Positions 10,079-19,683 are shown, numbered from the stretch's first letter. The stretch is 24,681 bases of DNA from Fonticula-like sp. SCN 57-25 (GCA_001724245.1 MEDX01000061.1:1-24681), one strand, 5' to 3'. The notes: a model not told the origin generated them from the letters alone. Made by a program: numbers and translations.

Positions 10079-10681
10079 ATGGCGCTCGTGTCCTTGTTCC
10101 TTTCGATCTGGAGTTTCCTCTTGGGCGGCCTCGCCGTCGCTGCAGGCATCGTCAAGGCGATCGACGCCGCCGACGACTCGCGCGGCTTCTCGCTCTTCAT
10201 TGTCGGCGTGGTTGCCGGGTACGCACTTTTGTTTCACTCTGGCGGGGATCTCGGGCATCATCGCGATGTCCGCTGCCTTCCCCACCCCCTTTGTGCTAAC
10301 CAGCGTGCTGCTCGCTAGCCTATTGGGTCTCTTCCTCATGATTCTCGAGTTGTGGCAGACCGAGGGCATGCAGCGCTGGTTCTACTTTGTCACCAACACG
10401 TGGGCCGGCAAGGGCCTCTACATCTTCATGTACGCCTCCATTGTGACGTCACTATTGTGTGTGTGACGTCGATCTTGTGTTCAATGACGTCGTTTCTGTT
10501 CAGTTTGCAGTTTGCACTTTTGCTTTTCTGTGCTGACGCGCCTTGTAGTCTTGGCGCCCTGCTCATTGACCAGCCGCACTACACGTTCATCTTTGTGTCT
10601 GGCATCATCCTCGGCGTCTTTGGCATAATCTACATGTGCCTCGGCTGCTGCAAGATCACCAAGCCCGAGCCAATCATCTAG
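10079..10681 (+). CDS. COPI-associated-type (COPI_assoc/Tvp18-like) four-helix membrane protein
   Basis: Probably a Golgi/vesicle membrane protein. Exons 10079-10218, 10304-10456 and 10549-10681 join to 141 residues. Four hydrophobic helices lie at about 3-25, 38-63, 84-104 and 110-130. The segment MILELWQTEGMQRWFYFV...GKGLYIF fits the COPI_assoc family pattern, where an E follows helix 2 and an F-rich G-K/R-G-L-Y motif precedes helix 3. The first intron (GTACGC...AACCAG, 85 bases) restores the frame and makes helix 2 continuous. An alternative donor at 10448 (GTCACT) would shorten exon 2 by three codons; 10457 (GTGTGT) fits the local donor pattern better. The second intron carries a CAGTTTGCAGTTTGC copy. 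Family assignment is by pattern only. Confidence 0.7.
10501..10515 (+). repeat. 15-mer CAGTTTGCAGTTTGC, intronic copy
   Basis: Identical to the exonic copies at 4328, 4524 and 4707. It lies in the second intron of the COPI-associated-type gene, 33 bases before the acceptor AG. Confidence 0.8.
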
Positions 10682-11217
10682 GTCGGCCGCCGCAGCTGAG
10701 CCACGACCGGATTTATGTGCTCCTCCTCGCGGATCTTTTTTTTTTCTCTATTCGCTCGCCGCGCGCGCGCTGATATGCAAACAAAAAAAGTGACAAAACA
10801 AACATTGCTGTGTAGTTTATAGTAGGTTTCTAAGCTTGGTCGAGCTCGTTGTTCGACGAGCCAAGCAAGGGTGGATCCCCATTTCATAGGGAAAGTGTAG
10901 GATTTGTACTCTGAAGCAGGGAAAATATATCATTATCTTTGCATGCAAATATGCTGATTACGTCATCAATGGGATGGAGAGGGGGATTATATGCTTCTAT
11001 GCTTATAAAATCCAATAGTCGACTGAGCTGAATACTAGGCCATTGAGGCAGGCTACTGATATAATATATTATTTCCATTCATTGTTCTTTATTCTGCTTC
11101 TTGACCTGCACAATGTACGATATAGTGACCGTTTCTCAGGTCGGTAAAAGTCGGGTTGTGACCGACCAAAACCTACGATCCAACGTTCCCAGGCCTCTCT
11201 TCAACGCCTCCGCAAAA
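10682..11217. other. AT-rich intergenic region, 3' end of the COPI-type gene and promoter of the ALG-2 gene
   Basis: No gene is visible in 536 bases. It contains a T tract at 10737-10746, an ATGCAAAT octamer at 10943-10950, and a perfect seven-base inverted repeat GGTCGGT (11139-11145) / ACCGACC (11161-11167) about 50 bases upstream of the next start codon. Confidence 0.5.
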
Positions 11218-12225
11218 ATGGCTGCCATCAACGTACGAGCGTGTTACAGATCAGCACTGTAGTGTGATATTCACACCTCTCTATGTGTAGGACCAAGCCC
11301 TCTACCAGTACTTTATGGCTGCTGATGCGTATGTCGCTTGTCCGTTGCATCCCCTGGCTCACCCGTGATCCGCGTCCTTTAGCAACCGCAGCGGCCAGAT
11401 CGACGCGCTCGAGCTCCAGCGCTGCCTCTCGAACGGCAGCTGGGCGCCCTTCAACATGGACACCATCCGGTGCGTGTCTCTCTTTTCTTGTGTGTTTTTC
11501 ATGTGGCTGAACGCATGGCCAGCCTCATGATCTCGCTCTTTGATCGCGACCGCAGCGGCACGATCAACTTTGAGGAGTTCAAGGGCGTGTGGCGCTACAT
11601 CAACGACTGGACCGGAGTGTTCCAGGCGTATGACCGCGGTACGCTTGGGATCCAGCGATGGCGAAAAGTGCTCGTGCAGTGTTGGGATCCCATCATGTAC
11701 TCCAGAAATCATGCCTGCTTGTCCATTTGACGTGCCACTAGCTATCCTTTGGACCCTTTCTTTGCTCTATTATTTATCTATACCTTCCCCCCCCACATGG
11801 CCCCCTTCTCACCCACGTAGATCGCAGCAACTCGATCGACTACCAGGAGCTTGCCACCTGCCTGCAGCGCTTTGGCTACAACCTGACCCCCAACTTCATC
11901 AGCCTCATCGTCTACAAGTTTGACCGCTCCGGCGCGCGCACGATCAGCTTTGACGACTTTGTGCAGATCTGCATTCTTCTCCAGAACCTGACCAACCAGT
12001 TCAAGAAGTACGACACCCAGCGGGTACGTCATCTGATCTATTGGGATCAAGGGCGGGAAAAAGGGCAAAACAATGGGAAAAGCAGGTGAAAACCGATGGT
12101 AGTTTGCAAACGCAAACTTTCCCTACTGATACACATATGGCCTTTGCTAATACTCTTTATAGAACGGGTGGGCGACGATGGGCTACGAGCAGTTCCTCAC
12201 CGCCTTCTTCGAGTGCCGCCCTTAA
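11218..12225 (+). CDS. PDCD6: Penta-EF-hand calcium sensor, ALG-2/PDCD6 orthologue
   Basis: A calcium-dependent adaptor of ER-to-Golgi transport and ESCRT-linked membrane repair in studied organisms. Exons 11218-11232, 11291-11328, 11383-11469, 11523-11638, 11821-12023 and 12163-12225 give 173 residues. EF-hand loops sit at 17-28 (DANRSGQIDALE), 54-65 (DRDRSGTINFEE) and 84-95 (DRDRSNSIDYQE). Loop 4 at 120-131 (DRSGARTISFDD) and loop 5 (DTQRNGWATMGY) have lost calcium-binding positions. ALG-2 hallmarks include SNGSWAPFN, EFKGVWRYINDW and FGYNL. The N-terminus is only a few residues long and lacks the Gly/Pro-rich tail of animal ALG-2. The first exon encodes only MAAIN. Loop 2 keeps all acidic positions, unlike human ALG-2, where EF2 is weak. 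Confidence 0.93.
12101..12118. repeat. Inverted repeat AGTTTGC-AAAC-GCAAACT
   Basis: A perfect seven-base inverted repeat with a four-base spacer in the last intron of the ALG-2 gene. It uses the same AGTTTGC unit as the dispersed 15-mer. Confidence 0.7.
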
Positions 12226-12234
12226 GCACCCTAT

Positions 12235-12255
12235 GCAAACTATCTCCCAGTTTGC
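12235..12255. repeat. Inverted repeat GCAAACT-N7-AGTTTGC
   Basis: A perfect seven-base inverted repeat starting 10 bases after the ALG-2 stop codon, built from the same unit as the dispersed 15-mer. It lies in the 128-base convergent gap and could be part of a 3' end signal. Confidence 0.6.
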
Positions 12256-12353
12256 GTCCCTCTATTTGTTTCCCAATAACAAATGGCATCAAATCATCTC
12301 GTTCATTCGCTCGTATATACAGTTGATATTCGTTTGCTATAGTGTACACCTTT

Positions 12354-13373
12354 TCACGCGCGGTCCGTCCACTTGGCCGTCCCCTTGTAGCTGGCCCTCG
12401 CCATGCCAGCCTCATAGTCCTATGCTCACGTGTCAGCGCTCTAATTGGCCCTTTTTTGCCAGTGCGTACCACGATGAGCCGCCGGCCCTCAAACACCTTG
12501 CCGTTAGCCTGCGCGACGGCAGAGTCCACCGCGGCGGCGTTTTCAAATTCGACGTAGGCGAACCCCTTGCAGCGTCCTGATTGGTTGTCGATGCCGAGAC
12601 GGACGCCTGTGATTCGTCCGTACTTGCTAAAGATCTGCTCCAATTGGCCCTCCCGCGTCTCGTACGGGATGTTTTTGACAAAGATGGTCTTGACCTCGCC
12701 CTCGGGCTTGCGCGGGCGGCCGCTCTGCTTGGCATCGCGCGAGCGCGCGGGGGCGACGTCAAGGTAGCGGCCCTTGAGGCTCTTGCCGTTCAGGCGGCAG
12801 GCGAGCTCAACGGCAGCTTCGGAAGAAAACTGGATGTGCGCGTAGCCGAGGCAGCGGCCAGTGTCGCGGTAGAGAGGCATGCGGACATCGCTAGAAAGTC
12901 AAAATGAGTACAAAAGGCACACAAAGGGACAAAAGTATTGCAAAAAAAGACAAAAAAGAACAAAGGTGCGTACACGATGGGGCCGCATTTCTCAAAGAAG
13001 GCGCGCAACTCATCCTCTGTCGTCTCGTACTGCAGGCCCGACACAAACACCGTGAGCGCCTCGCTACCATCTGCACAAGCGCTGTCAGCACACAAAGACA
13101 CATGCAACAACAAAAGACGCAACCGGCAAGAGAGCCGTCCTCCAGTTTCGCCACGGGCTTGGCATCAGCCGCGTCCTCCATGTCAATCTCCTGCGCATCG
13201 TTGGCGGCCGCCGCGGATGCCTCCGCCGCGCGACGAAGCTTCTTCTTGCGCTTCTTGAGGGCGTTCAATGAGCGGCCCTCGGCGTTGTCATCAGCAACGG
13301 GCTGCTCGACAGAAGTCGTCTCGTTGTCCGATGCGGCAGCATCGTCCTCCTCGATCAGCGCGCGCTTCCCCAT
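12354..13373 (-). CDS. Two-RRM nucleolin-type RNA-binding protein
   Basis: Probably a nucleolar pre-rRNA binding protein. Exons 13124-13373, 12974-13070, 12470-12890 and 12354-12419 give 277 residues. The N-terminus is acidic and Ala-rich and carries a basic nuclear signal, KKRKKKLRR, at about 40-48. RRM1 spans about 88-163 (RNP2 VFVSGL, RNP1 GRCLGYAHIQF). RRM2 spans about 183-257 (RNP2 IFVKNI, RNP1 GRCKGFAYVEF). The two domains with a basic linker resemble yeast Nsr1, fission yeast Gar2 and nucleolin, but the acidic tract is short and there is no RGG tail. The small last exon, ending TAKWTDRA, was found by splice sites and is less certain. Three GAATCCACCCT repeats lie just upstream. Confidence 0.85.
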
Positions 13374-13411
13374 CGTGGCCTCGTGGAAAACAATGACAGA
13401 CGAGAGGGGCT

Positions 13412-13481
13412 GAATCCACCCTAGACTACGCAGAATAGGGGTGAATCCACCCTGGATTTTTAGAGTGGAATCCACCCTGGA
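13412..13481 (-). repeat. Three direct repeats GAATCCACCCT(GGA) in the RRM gene promoter
   Basis: Copies start at 13412, 13443 and 13468. The last two share 14 bases exactly. They lie 39-108 bases upstream of the RRM gene start and look like a repeated transcription-factor site. Confidence 0.6.
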
Positions 13482-13603
13482 CAGATTTGAGAACGAGAAT
13501 CTGAATCACTCTATTAACGGTGAGATTGACAAAAATTAATACAGAAGGTATACAATATAGATCCATATGGATTGTGGCACATAAAACTTAAGACTAATAC
13601 GAG

Positions 13604-15634
13604 TTACACTGCGACGGCGGCGGTCTTGTCGGCAGCCACCCTTCCCTCGAGCGCGCCCTTTTCGATCCCACCGGTCATCACCGACGGCATCTTGCGGCCC
13701 ATGTTGCTCACGAGGACATTCGGCACATGCAAAAACACATACTAACCACCCATTAGTCACCATTAATATTATCACGGTGTGCGTACGTCGCAGATCGCGT
13801 CCTTGATGCGCATCGTGAGGAGGCACTTGTAGTCGACGGTCGGCTGCAAAAAGGTCGCCAGGATGGGCGAGTCCTCGGGCAGCAGCCTACATTTCTCGCG
13901 TGAGCACACAATCTATAAACCTTTACTGTCATTGCGGGTACGCACCTGTGGAGATGGTTGCGGACGATCTCCCAGGCAACATCGTTGTGGTGCAGCCCGA
14001 GCGCGCGCGCCAGCCTGTGCAGCTGCAGCTGAATGCCCGTGTGGAAGAGAACCGGCGGCGAGTCGGCCGGCGTCTCGGACACGATGGTCGACCCCGGCAG
14101 CAGCTCGAGGTCGACGCCCAGCGTCTCCTTGAGCGTCGCCACGTGAATGCGCAGCCCGCCAAAGTCGCGCACGGCGAACCCGACGAGCTCGCCGGCGTCA
14201 TTGAAGCGCGCGAGCACGTTCTGGCCGTGCGTCTCAAAGGCGAACGCGTGGTCGCGCAGCGGCGGGATGAAGCAGTCGAGGAACAGACGCGCGTAATTCT
14301 CGAAAAAGGCGACGCGCGAGGAAAACGAGTCGAGGCCGAGCACGCTCACGACGTTGGCCACGCCAGTGAGCGGGTCGCGCTCGACAAGGGCGCCTGTAAT
14401 GATAAAGTGCTCAGAGGGGCGCAGGCGCGAGGGGTCGTCGCGGATGATGCACGCAAGGTGTTTGGCGACAGAGGGCGAGGCGTGAAGAGCGCCAATCGTG
14501 GCGGGTTCATCAAGAATCAAAAGCTCTAACCGAACAAACAGGACCAAAGGAAATACCAAAATTGTTAGTGACGTTTGCCAATGCTGCTGCTTCACGCACC
14601 TGGCGGGGCAATCATGCGGGCGACCTGGCCGACGCGCGGGCCGTTAAACACCGAGTAGGGCGAGATCGTGCGGAGCGCCGACGTGGCCTGCACGCCGAGC
14701 GACAGCTTGACGTGGTACGGCAGCGTCAGCGGGCTCATTGAACGCAGCTGCAAACCGAGGTCAGTTTGCATATCAATAGCCATGCATTCGTACCGAGGTC
14801 TGCGGGTAGGCGGACTGCGTGCCCTCGAGGAGGCGCGCCTGCGGGAAGCGCTCCTGGACGCGAGGCCACTGCCCGGGGTGGACCGGCACGACGACGAGGT
14901 CGGCCGACGGCGACGGCGGCGCCCAGCCCTTCATGATGCTGCAAAGATGAAAAAAGTCAGTGGCGTGGGGACAATGCAAGAGTGGCGCACCTTTCAAAGT
15001 CGCCGTGGATGGCCATGTCGGCGCGCGGCATCGTCACAAACTTGATGCCGACGGTCCGGCGCATCTCGGCGGCCCACTCGAGCGTCTCCTCCTTCGTGAG
15101 GCCAATGCGCGTGCGGTGCATCGGGTGCGTCGGATGACCCTCAACGACCGCGCGCTCCCAGTCGATCGCCGGCGACGAAATCGACAGCGGCTCGCGAGGC
15201 GAAAGGTACGCGAGCTCCTGATTCCGAACGGAGCTGTCCAGCTCGGCGGCGATCGAGGCCGCGACGTCGTCCGAGGGAGGCGGAGAAAGGTGAGGCGCCA
15301 CGAGGAGGAAGAGCGCGCTTGGCATCGACATGTCGCCGGCACGAGCGGCGGGTGTCTTCACCGAGACGGACCACGACGCAATGTCCTCCTGGTCGATGAA
15401 CTCGATCGTGCGCGAGCCGGCCAGCACCGCCTCCGGGACAACCGAAAAGGCAAAGCTGAACGCAGGGGAGGAGCCGTCAGCGCACGACGGAGGCGCCACA
15501 ATCACAGATCCGCTTACGGCATCGAGCACCGTGCACGACACGAGCTTCTCATTGATGAGGGCGGCCACGAGGCGACGAAGCGTCGCGCGACGGGCAAGCG
15601 ACTGGGCGTCGGCGACTGTCATTTGTTGTGTCAT
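13604..15634 (-). CDS. IucA/IucC-family NRPS-independent siderophore (NIS) synthetase
   Basis: Predicted to join a carboxylic acid such as citrate to an amine or alcohol using ATP, building a carboxylate siderophore in the manner of aerobactin or fungal rhizoferrin synthetases. Exons 14991-15634, 14794-14938, 14600-14747, 13946-14525, 13787-13886 and 13604-13741 give 584 residues, the usual family length. Nucleotide-site motifs are EGHPTHPMHRTRIG (166-178), PVHPGQW (233-239), TSLRSM (263-268), HVKLSLGVQATSALRTIS (275-292), ETHGQN (410-415) and RDFGG (432-436). The C-terminal helical part has CLLTMRIKD and VPNVLVSNMGR. The start at 15634 (MTQQMTVADA) was chosen over one at 15709, which adds unrelated residues; Met5 is also possible. 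No targeting signal is obvious, so it is probably cytosolic. Five 45-74 base introns with the local donor pattern show a resident nuclear gene. The exact product cannot be told from sequence. Confidence 0.9.
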
Positions 15635-16149
15635 ACAGGCCGAGCGGGCAAGATAAAAAGAGTCAACGGAGAAAACTATGTAGGGGATCCTTGAACAGGT
15701 CCAGGACACGAGATGACTGCCGAGGAAGCGGGACAGCCAGTCAACAGCGCACGGGCCCAGGCGTCATCTCACGTCATCCTAAAGTCACGTGATTTGTTTA
15801 AAATCACGCCATGGCAGCAAATTGGCCGAGCAGTGGCCGAGTTTGCAGTCCATGTTTGTCATTATTTTACATTCATCGCTGTGATTCACCGCCAGTTCTC
15901 CGAATGCATGGCGGCAAATATGTATATCATACCAAGATGATACTGTAATGTTATGTAGCTATGCGCTTTGCATTCTGGTGAATACTTTTTTTATTTGCAA
16001 ACTGTACAATCGCTGATGTTAGGCTTTTTACGTCTATTGTATCTCCATCCCACATATACACAAAGCAAAGCCTTACAGAATAAGATGAAAGGAGAGAAGA
16101 CGTGGGGTATACAAGCAGTGGTGCGCGTCGTTGCAAATACGACTCAAAA
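15635..16149. promoter_or_regulatory. Upstream region of the NIS synthetase
   Basis: The 515 bases hold no gene. It contains GTCACGTGAT at 15784-15793, an AGTTTGC at 15840-15846 and a GCAAACTG at 15997-16004. The right part is probably the 3' untranslated region of the membrane protein gene ending at 16150. Confidence 0.45.
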
Positions 16150-16806
16150 TCAGGCGAGCTCCTGGTAGTTTTGGCGCTTGACGAAGAAGACGATCCCAGC
16201 AGCCGCAGCGCCCACCACAACAAGCACGCAGATCACGATGCCGACGATTGCACCAGCGGAAAGACCAGATTTCTCAAGCGTAACCGGATTATCGTAAAAA
16301 TCTCCCAGCGTCAGGAGCGAGCAGTCGCTGGAGAACGAGTAGGGCGACGTGCCGGAAAGTGCGTCTCCGCAAATAAGGCATCCCAGATGGTTGATGGAGC
16401 AGTACAGGAAGTCATAGTCAATGGTGCCGGCCGAGGAGCCAGAGGCGGTGTAGATGCCCTTCCAGGTGACCGTATTGGAAGTCGGGCAGAATTCGTCGGG
16501 GGTCGCGGTCGCAGTCACGTGGTACTCAAAGTCAGTCGACGACACAAACACCAGCTCATAGTCATAGGTGAGGAAAACGCCACTGCCAAAGCTCACAACT
16601 TCTTGGGCAACATAAGAGCCGGTCAGAGTGCAAAAGCCATTGGCGAGGGTCCGAGCAGCAAAGGCGGAAAGCGAGGACTGCTCTGATTGAATCGCAGCTT
16701 CGCCAGCAGCAACATTGAGAGTAAACAGCTTGTCGTCAATAGGTTGCGCCAGTGATGCGCACACCACCGCGGCAAGGATCAACAGAAAACCGTACTTTGC
16801 AGCCAT
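16150..16806 (-). CDS. Small type I membrane protein with Cys-containing ectodomain
   Basis: Function unknown. A single exon of 218 codons. The N-terminus is a signal peptide (MAAKYGFLLILAAVVCASLA). The ectodomain of about 160 residues has paired cysteines (GFCTLTG, DEFCPTS, FLYCSINHLGCLICGD, SDCSLLTLGDFYD) and is rich in Ser, Thr and Tyr. A single helix at about 185-208 (GAIVGIVICVLVVVGAAAAG) follows LEKSGLSA. The cytoplasmic tail is very short (FVKRQNYQELA). The pattern of soluble Cys domain, helix and short basic tail resembles surface receptors or lysosomal membrane glycoproteins, but no family is recognised. The start at 16806 was chosen because it begins the signal peptide. It is probably related to the neighbour at 17056-17529. 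Confidence 0.8.
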   Translation of the reverse strand: MAAKYGFLLILAAVVCASLAQPIDDKLFTLNVAAGEAAIQSEQSSLSAFAARTLANGFCTLTGSYVAQEVVSFGSGVFLTYDYELVFVSSTDFEYHVTATATPDEFCPTSNTVTWKGIYTASGSSAGTIDYDFLYCSINHLGCLICGDALSGTSPYSFSSDCSLLTLGDFYDNPVTLEKSGLSAGAIVGIVICVLVVVGAAAAGIVFFVKRQNYQELA

Positions 16807-17055
16807 CTTTCTAGCGGCAAGTGGACAAAAGGAAACGCAGGGGAAGGAGGGGGTATTCAGGGGAGGGGGAATCCCCAACTGCTACCTAAAAAAGTGCTCC
16901 CATCTATCCAATTATGGAACAGCAGAATGAAAGATTACCATAAAAGGACAAATGTTCAAAAGATGACAGTATATTACCTGATATGGATGGGATAGGTGGG
17001 AATCGATCATTTTAGAGTCGAGCAATGTGGATGGATAGAGTGGGGAAGAGGTACA
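16807..17055. other. Intergenic region between the two membrane-protein genes
   Basis: A 249-base promoter for the gene ending at 16150. No further gene or clear motif is visible. Confidence 0.4.
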
Positions 17056-17529
17056 TTAGTTGAGCAAGGCCCTTTCTTCCGACGAGGCAGACCTGCCGCG
17101 GGAAATGACCACTGCGCCGACAATACCTCCGATTGCGACCACACCGGCAGATACTGAAATGCCAATGATCGCGCCTGTTGACAGACCTGAAGAGGGAACG
17201 TCGTCCATCGGCAAAGTGGGTGCCTGGGTGCTTGGTGCCGGCGTGGGAGCCATGCACGATTGAGACGAATAACAGGTGGCGCTGCACAAGTTGTTGTTGC
17301 ACGAAACTTGCAAGTCGCAGTAGCTTGTATCGCTTGGGCAGCAAAACTGGTACCCGAGGACCTTCCTTGAGCAGTAGGTGTAGTACGAGCACACGTTTCC
17401 GCTACAAGCAGGATACGCATACTCCAAGTTTGTCGCAGTATTAGCAACGTCGAGCGCGTCAGCAGCAGCAGCGCCACTGAGGCCAACGGCAACGAATAGG
17501 GCGAGCGACAGTGCCAGCGCGCGACTCAT
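17056..17529 (-). CDS. Small Cys-rich type I membrane protein
   Basis: Function unknown. One exon of 157 codons; an in-frame ATG at 17541 would add four residues. A signal peptide (SRALALSLALFVAVGLSGAAA) is followed by an ectodomain of about 75 residues with some 12 cysteines (for example CSGNVCSYYTYCSRK, FCCPSDTSYCDL, SCNNNLCSATC). A Pro/Thr-rich stalk (APTPAPSTQAPTLP) leads to a helix with the sequence LSTGAIIGISVSAGVVAIGG and a short tail ending EERALLN. The juxtamembrane sequence GLSTGAIIGI is close to GLSAGAIVGI in the gene at 16150-16806. The two probably arose by tandem duplication with ectodomain divergence. The C-terminal acidic-dileucine-like ERALLN could be an endocytic or lysosomal sorting signal; this is inference. 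Confidence 0.8.
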   Translation of the reverse strand: MSRALALSLALFVAVGLSGAAAADALDVANTATNLEYAYPACSGNVCSYYTYCSRKVLGYQFCCPSDTSYCDLQVSCNNNLCSATCYSSQSCMAPTPAPSTQAPTLPMDDVPSSGLSTGAIIGISVSAGVVAIGGIVGAVVISRGRSASSEERALLN

Positions 17530-17743
17530 CGTGCAAGACATCGTGTGATGTCTTGCCAACCACTCGAGCTAGCCCTTGTTGCAAAGTTTTTTCACGCGAG
17601 CCCCGCATGTTGCACCTCTCTCTTTACCACAGTAAACAGGTCCAGTTGCAGCCCGCGCCGTGTGCAACTTCGCCAACAAGCAGACAATAATATTGCAAAC
17701 TGGTTTGCATTGGCGCAAACTGCAAAGTTCCCGACACGCGGTG
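17530..17743. promoter_or_regulatory. Divergent promoter of the Cys-rich membrane protein and EF-Ts
   Basis: It contains two GCAAACTG units (17695-17702 and 17715-17722) with a GGTTTGC between them, immediately upstream of the EF-Ts start. Confidence 0.5.
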
Positions 17744-18607
17744 ATGATGCTTGCGCGCGTTGCTGGCCGGCGGTGGCTGTCGGCCGCCTCGGTAAAGGCG
17801 GATGTGAAGCTGCTCGGCCTTCTCCGCAAGGAGACGGACCTTAGCGTGTCAAAGTGCAAGGACGCGCTTGTCGCGTTTGGCAACGACTATGACAAGGCGC
17901 TCGACTTTCTTCGCGAGTCCGAGGCCTCGGCCGGCATGGCCAAGGCGGACAAGCTCAAGGATCGCACGACGGGGCAGGGCGCCGTCGGCACGCGCCTCAA
18001 CGACGCGCGCGACAAGGGCGCCATTTGGGAGATGCACAGCGAGACCGACTTTGTGGCGCGCAACACGCTCTTCCTCGACTTTGCCTATGCGTCTGCGGGC
18101 GCGGCGCTCACGGCGGCTGATCTCGCGGCATCCCTGGAGGAGGCGCGCTCCGGGATCCCGCCGCTCATCGGCAAGCTCGGTGAAAACATTTCGATTCGTC
18201 GCCTGGAGACGCTGAGCGGCGGCTTGCTCGGCGCCTACACGCACGCGCTGGGAGGCGATCGCCGCGGCGGGCAGCAGGCGGCCATCGTCAAGCTGGAGGG
18301 CCCCGGTCTGGCCAGCGCGCCCAACGCGACTGCGCAGCTCGGGCCGCTCTGCGACAAGCTTGCGCAGCACGTCATGGCCATGCTGATGCAGCAGAGGGGG
18401 AACCCGGAGATCATTGCCGAGATCGCCAAGCAGCCGTTCGTCTTTGATCCCGACGTGACGGTCCAGCAGCGTACGCATTGGAAGGCGGACTGAAGGAGGG
18501 TGAACTAACGACGCATTCTAGTTATCGACGACGCGGCACCGGGTGCGGGGCTCCGCGTGGCCGACTTTATTCGCTATCGCGTTCACGAGGCGGACGAGCA
18601 GAGCTAA
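17744..18607 (+). CDS. TSFM: Mitochondrial elongation factor Ts
   Basis: A guanine-nucleotide exchange factor for mitochondrial EF-Tu. Exons 17744-18470 and 18522-18607 give 270 residues. The N-terminus (MMLARVAGRRWLSAAS) looks like a mitochondrial presequence. The UBA-like N-domain has KLLGLLRKETDLSVSKCKDAL and FGNDYDKALDFLRE, and the core domain has the EF-Ts hallmark HSETDFVARN. The C-terminal exon encodes the typical end GLRVADFIRYRVHE. Without the 51-base intron (GTACGC...CTAG) the protein would stop early, so splicing is well supported. The start could be either of two adjacent ATGs (17744 or 17747). Confidence 0.93.
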
Positions 18608-18806
18608 GTAGCTTCTTTTGTAAGATACAATTTTGTCTATATAGACGGTCTCACGGACATGCCAGTCATACACGATAGGGATGTATATTTGAATAGTATG
18701 GCTCACATTAGAGGGTTGAATGACGCGGTGTCGGAGCCAGTATGGCGACGCTGGGCAAAGGAAATCGTTCACGGAAAGGCCCGCTTCCATAAAAAACAGT
18801 TGAAAT
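18608..18806. other. Convergent intergenic region
   Basis: A 199-base gap between the stop codons of EF-Ts and the DUF4286 gene. No gene or clear motif is seen. Confidence 0.5.
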
Positions 18807-19244
18807 TTACACAGAATGGCTCGCAATAAGGATGCGTCGGCTGGCCGAGAACTTTGTCCCGAACCGGCTGGTTCCGTCCGCTCGCATGGCTGCGGCGTGA
18901 TGGTCAAAGTAGTCTTGAAGATCGGCGCGCGATGCGACCTTGTACTGGACGCAGAGATGCTCTGCCACAATGTGCGAGTGAGCGAGCGACAGAAAAGCAG
19001 GGGAAAGAGAGACGTACTGCGGCCGTCCGTGGGATCGCCCTCGACGGAATACAGGCGGGCATCGAGGAAGCCCCTGAACGTCAGGATCTCCTTCATGTGG
19101 GGCAGCAGCCAGTCTGGGTCGAGCACGCCAAATTAGTTTTGGAATAAGTGGTAAAAGCAAGTAAAAAGGACGCGTACCCACATAGGCGGCGTGCGTGTCC
19201 TCATCAACAGCAACATTCACCTCGTATACGACATGATCAGCCAT
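18807..19244 (-). CDS. DUF4286-family small protein
   Basis: Function unknown; the family is predicted to form a dimeric alpha-beta barrel. Exons 19178-19244, 19018-19113 and 18807-18961 give 105 residues, the usual family size. It begins MADHVVYEVNVAVD, continues with WLLPHMKEIL and GFLDARLYSVEGD, and has the family signature VQYKVASRADLQDYF followed by FGTKFSASRRIL. Introns of 64 and 56 bases use GTACGC and GTACGT donors. The family is widespread in bacteria; this copy has normal introns and composition, so any transfer is old. Confidence 0.8.
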   Translation of the reverse strand: MADHVVYEVNVAVDEDTHAAYVGTRPFYLLLPLIPKLIWRARPRLAAAPHEGDPDVQGLPRCPPVFRRGRSHGRPQYVSLSPAFLSLAHSHIVAEHLCVQYKVASRADLQDYFDHHAAAMRADGTSRFGTKFSASRRILIASHSV

Positions 19245-19683
19245 GTTTACTAGGTCAAATCTGGATCGCGGACAAACAGGACTGGGTACTTTATCGTATG
19301 CCGTAGTCCAAAGAGTACATACTAGGCATACATATATAGTGCCTTTTCACACACTATGTGGTAAATGCGAGTGCAATGTGCACTACTGACTATACTTGTG
19401 GCTTAATTCGCGCAGGACATGGCCTTTCAAGACTTTTAGAACCGTCAAAGTTGATAAGAGCCAGCCCGCTTAAGCGGTAAAATAACCAATAAAACAACAA
19501 ATATCGTCAACTAACCTGCAAAGCTGTTCTTACACAGCATACGAGGTTTTTCTGCCCACTTTCCTTCAACTGCCCACCGAAAAAAGCCTCGAAAAAAAAA
19601 AGCGACCATTTATTACCATCGTTTCTTTACATCCCTCCATGAATTAATACTCGTCCATGTACAGCTCGTTCCCTCCCTCCTCT
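19245..19683. other. Intergenic region without visible gene
   Basis: 439 bases between the DUF4286 start and the mS34 stop. It is AT-rich with an A tract at about 19591-19600 and a CCAAT at about 19486. Nothing else is supported. Confidence 0.5.

Noticed and set aside
10200-10466. An apparent frameshift or 22-base noncanonical intron in the COPI-associated-type gene.
   Set aside because: A normal 85-base GTACGC...CAG intron (10219-10303) restores the frame and makes membrane helix 2 continuous; the other open frame is coincidental.
14960-15694. A 244-codon open frame antisense to the first NIS synthetase exon.
   Set aside because: Arg/His-rich shadow product; the opposite strand carries the clear IucA/IucC motifs.
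17849-18478. A 209-codon frame antisense to EF-Ts.
   Set aside because: Composition shadow of the EF-Ts gene with no recognisable domain.
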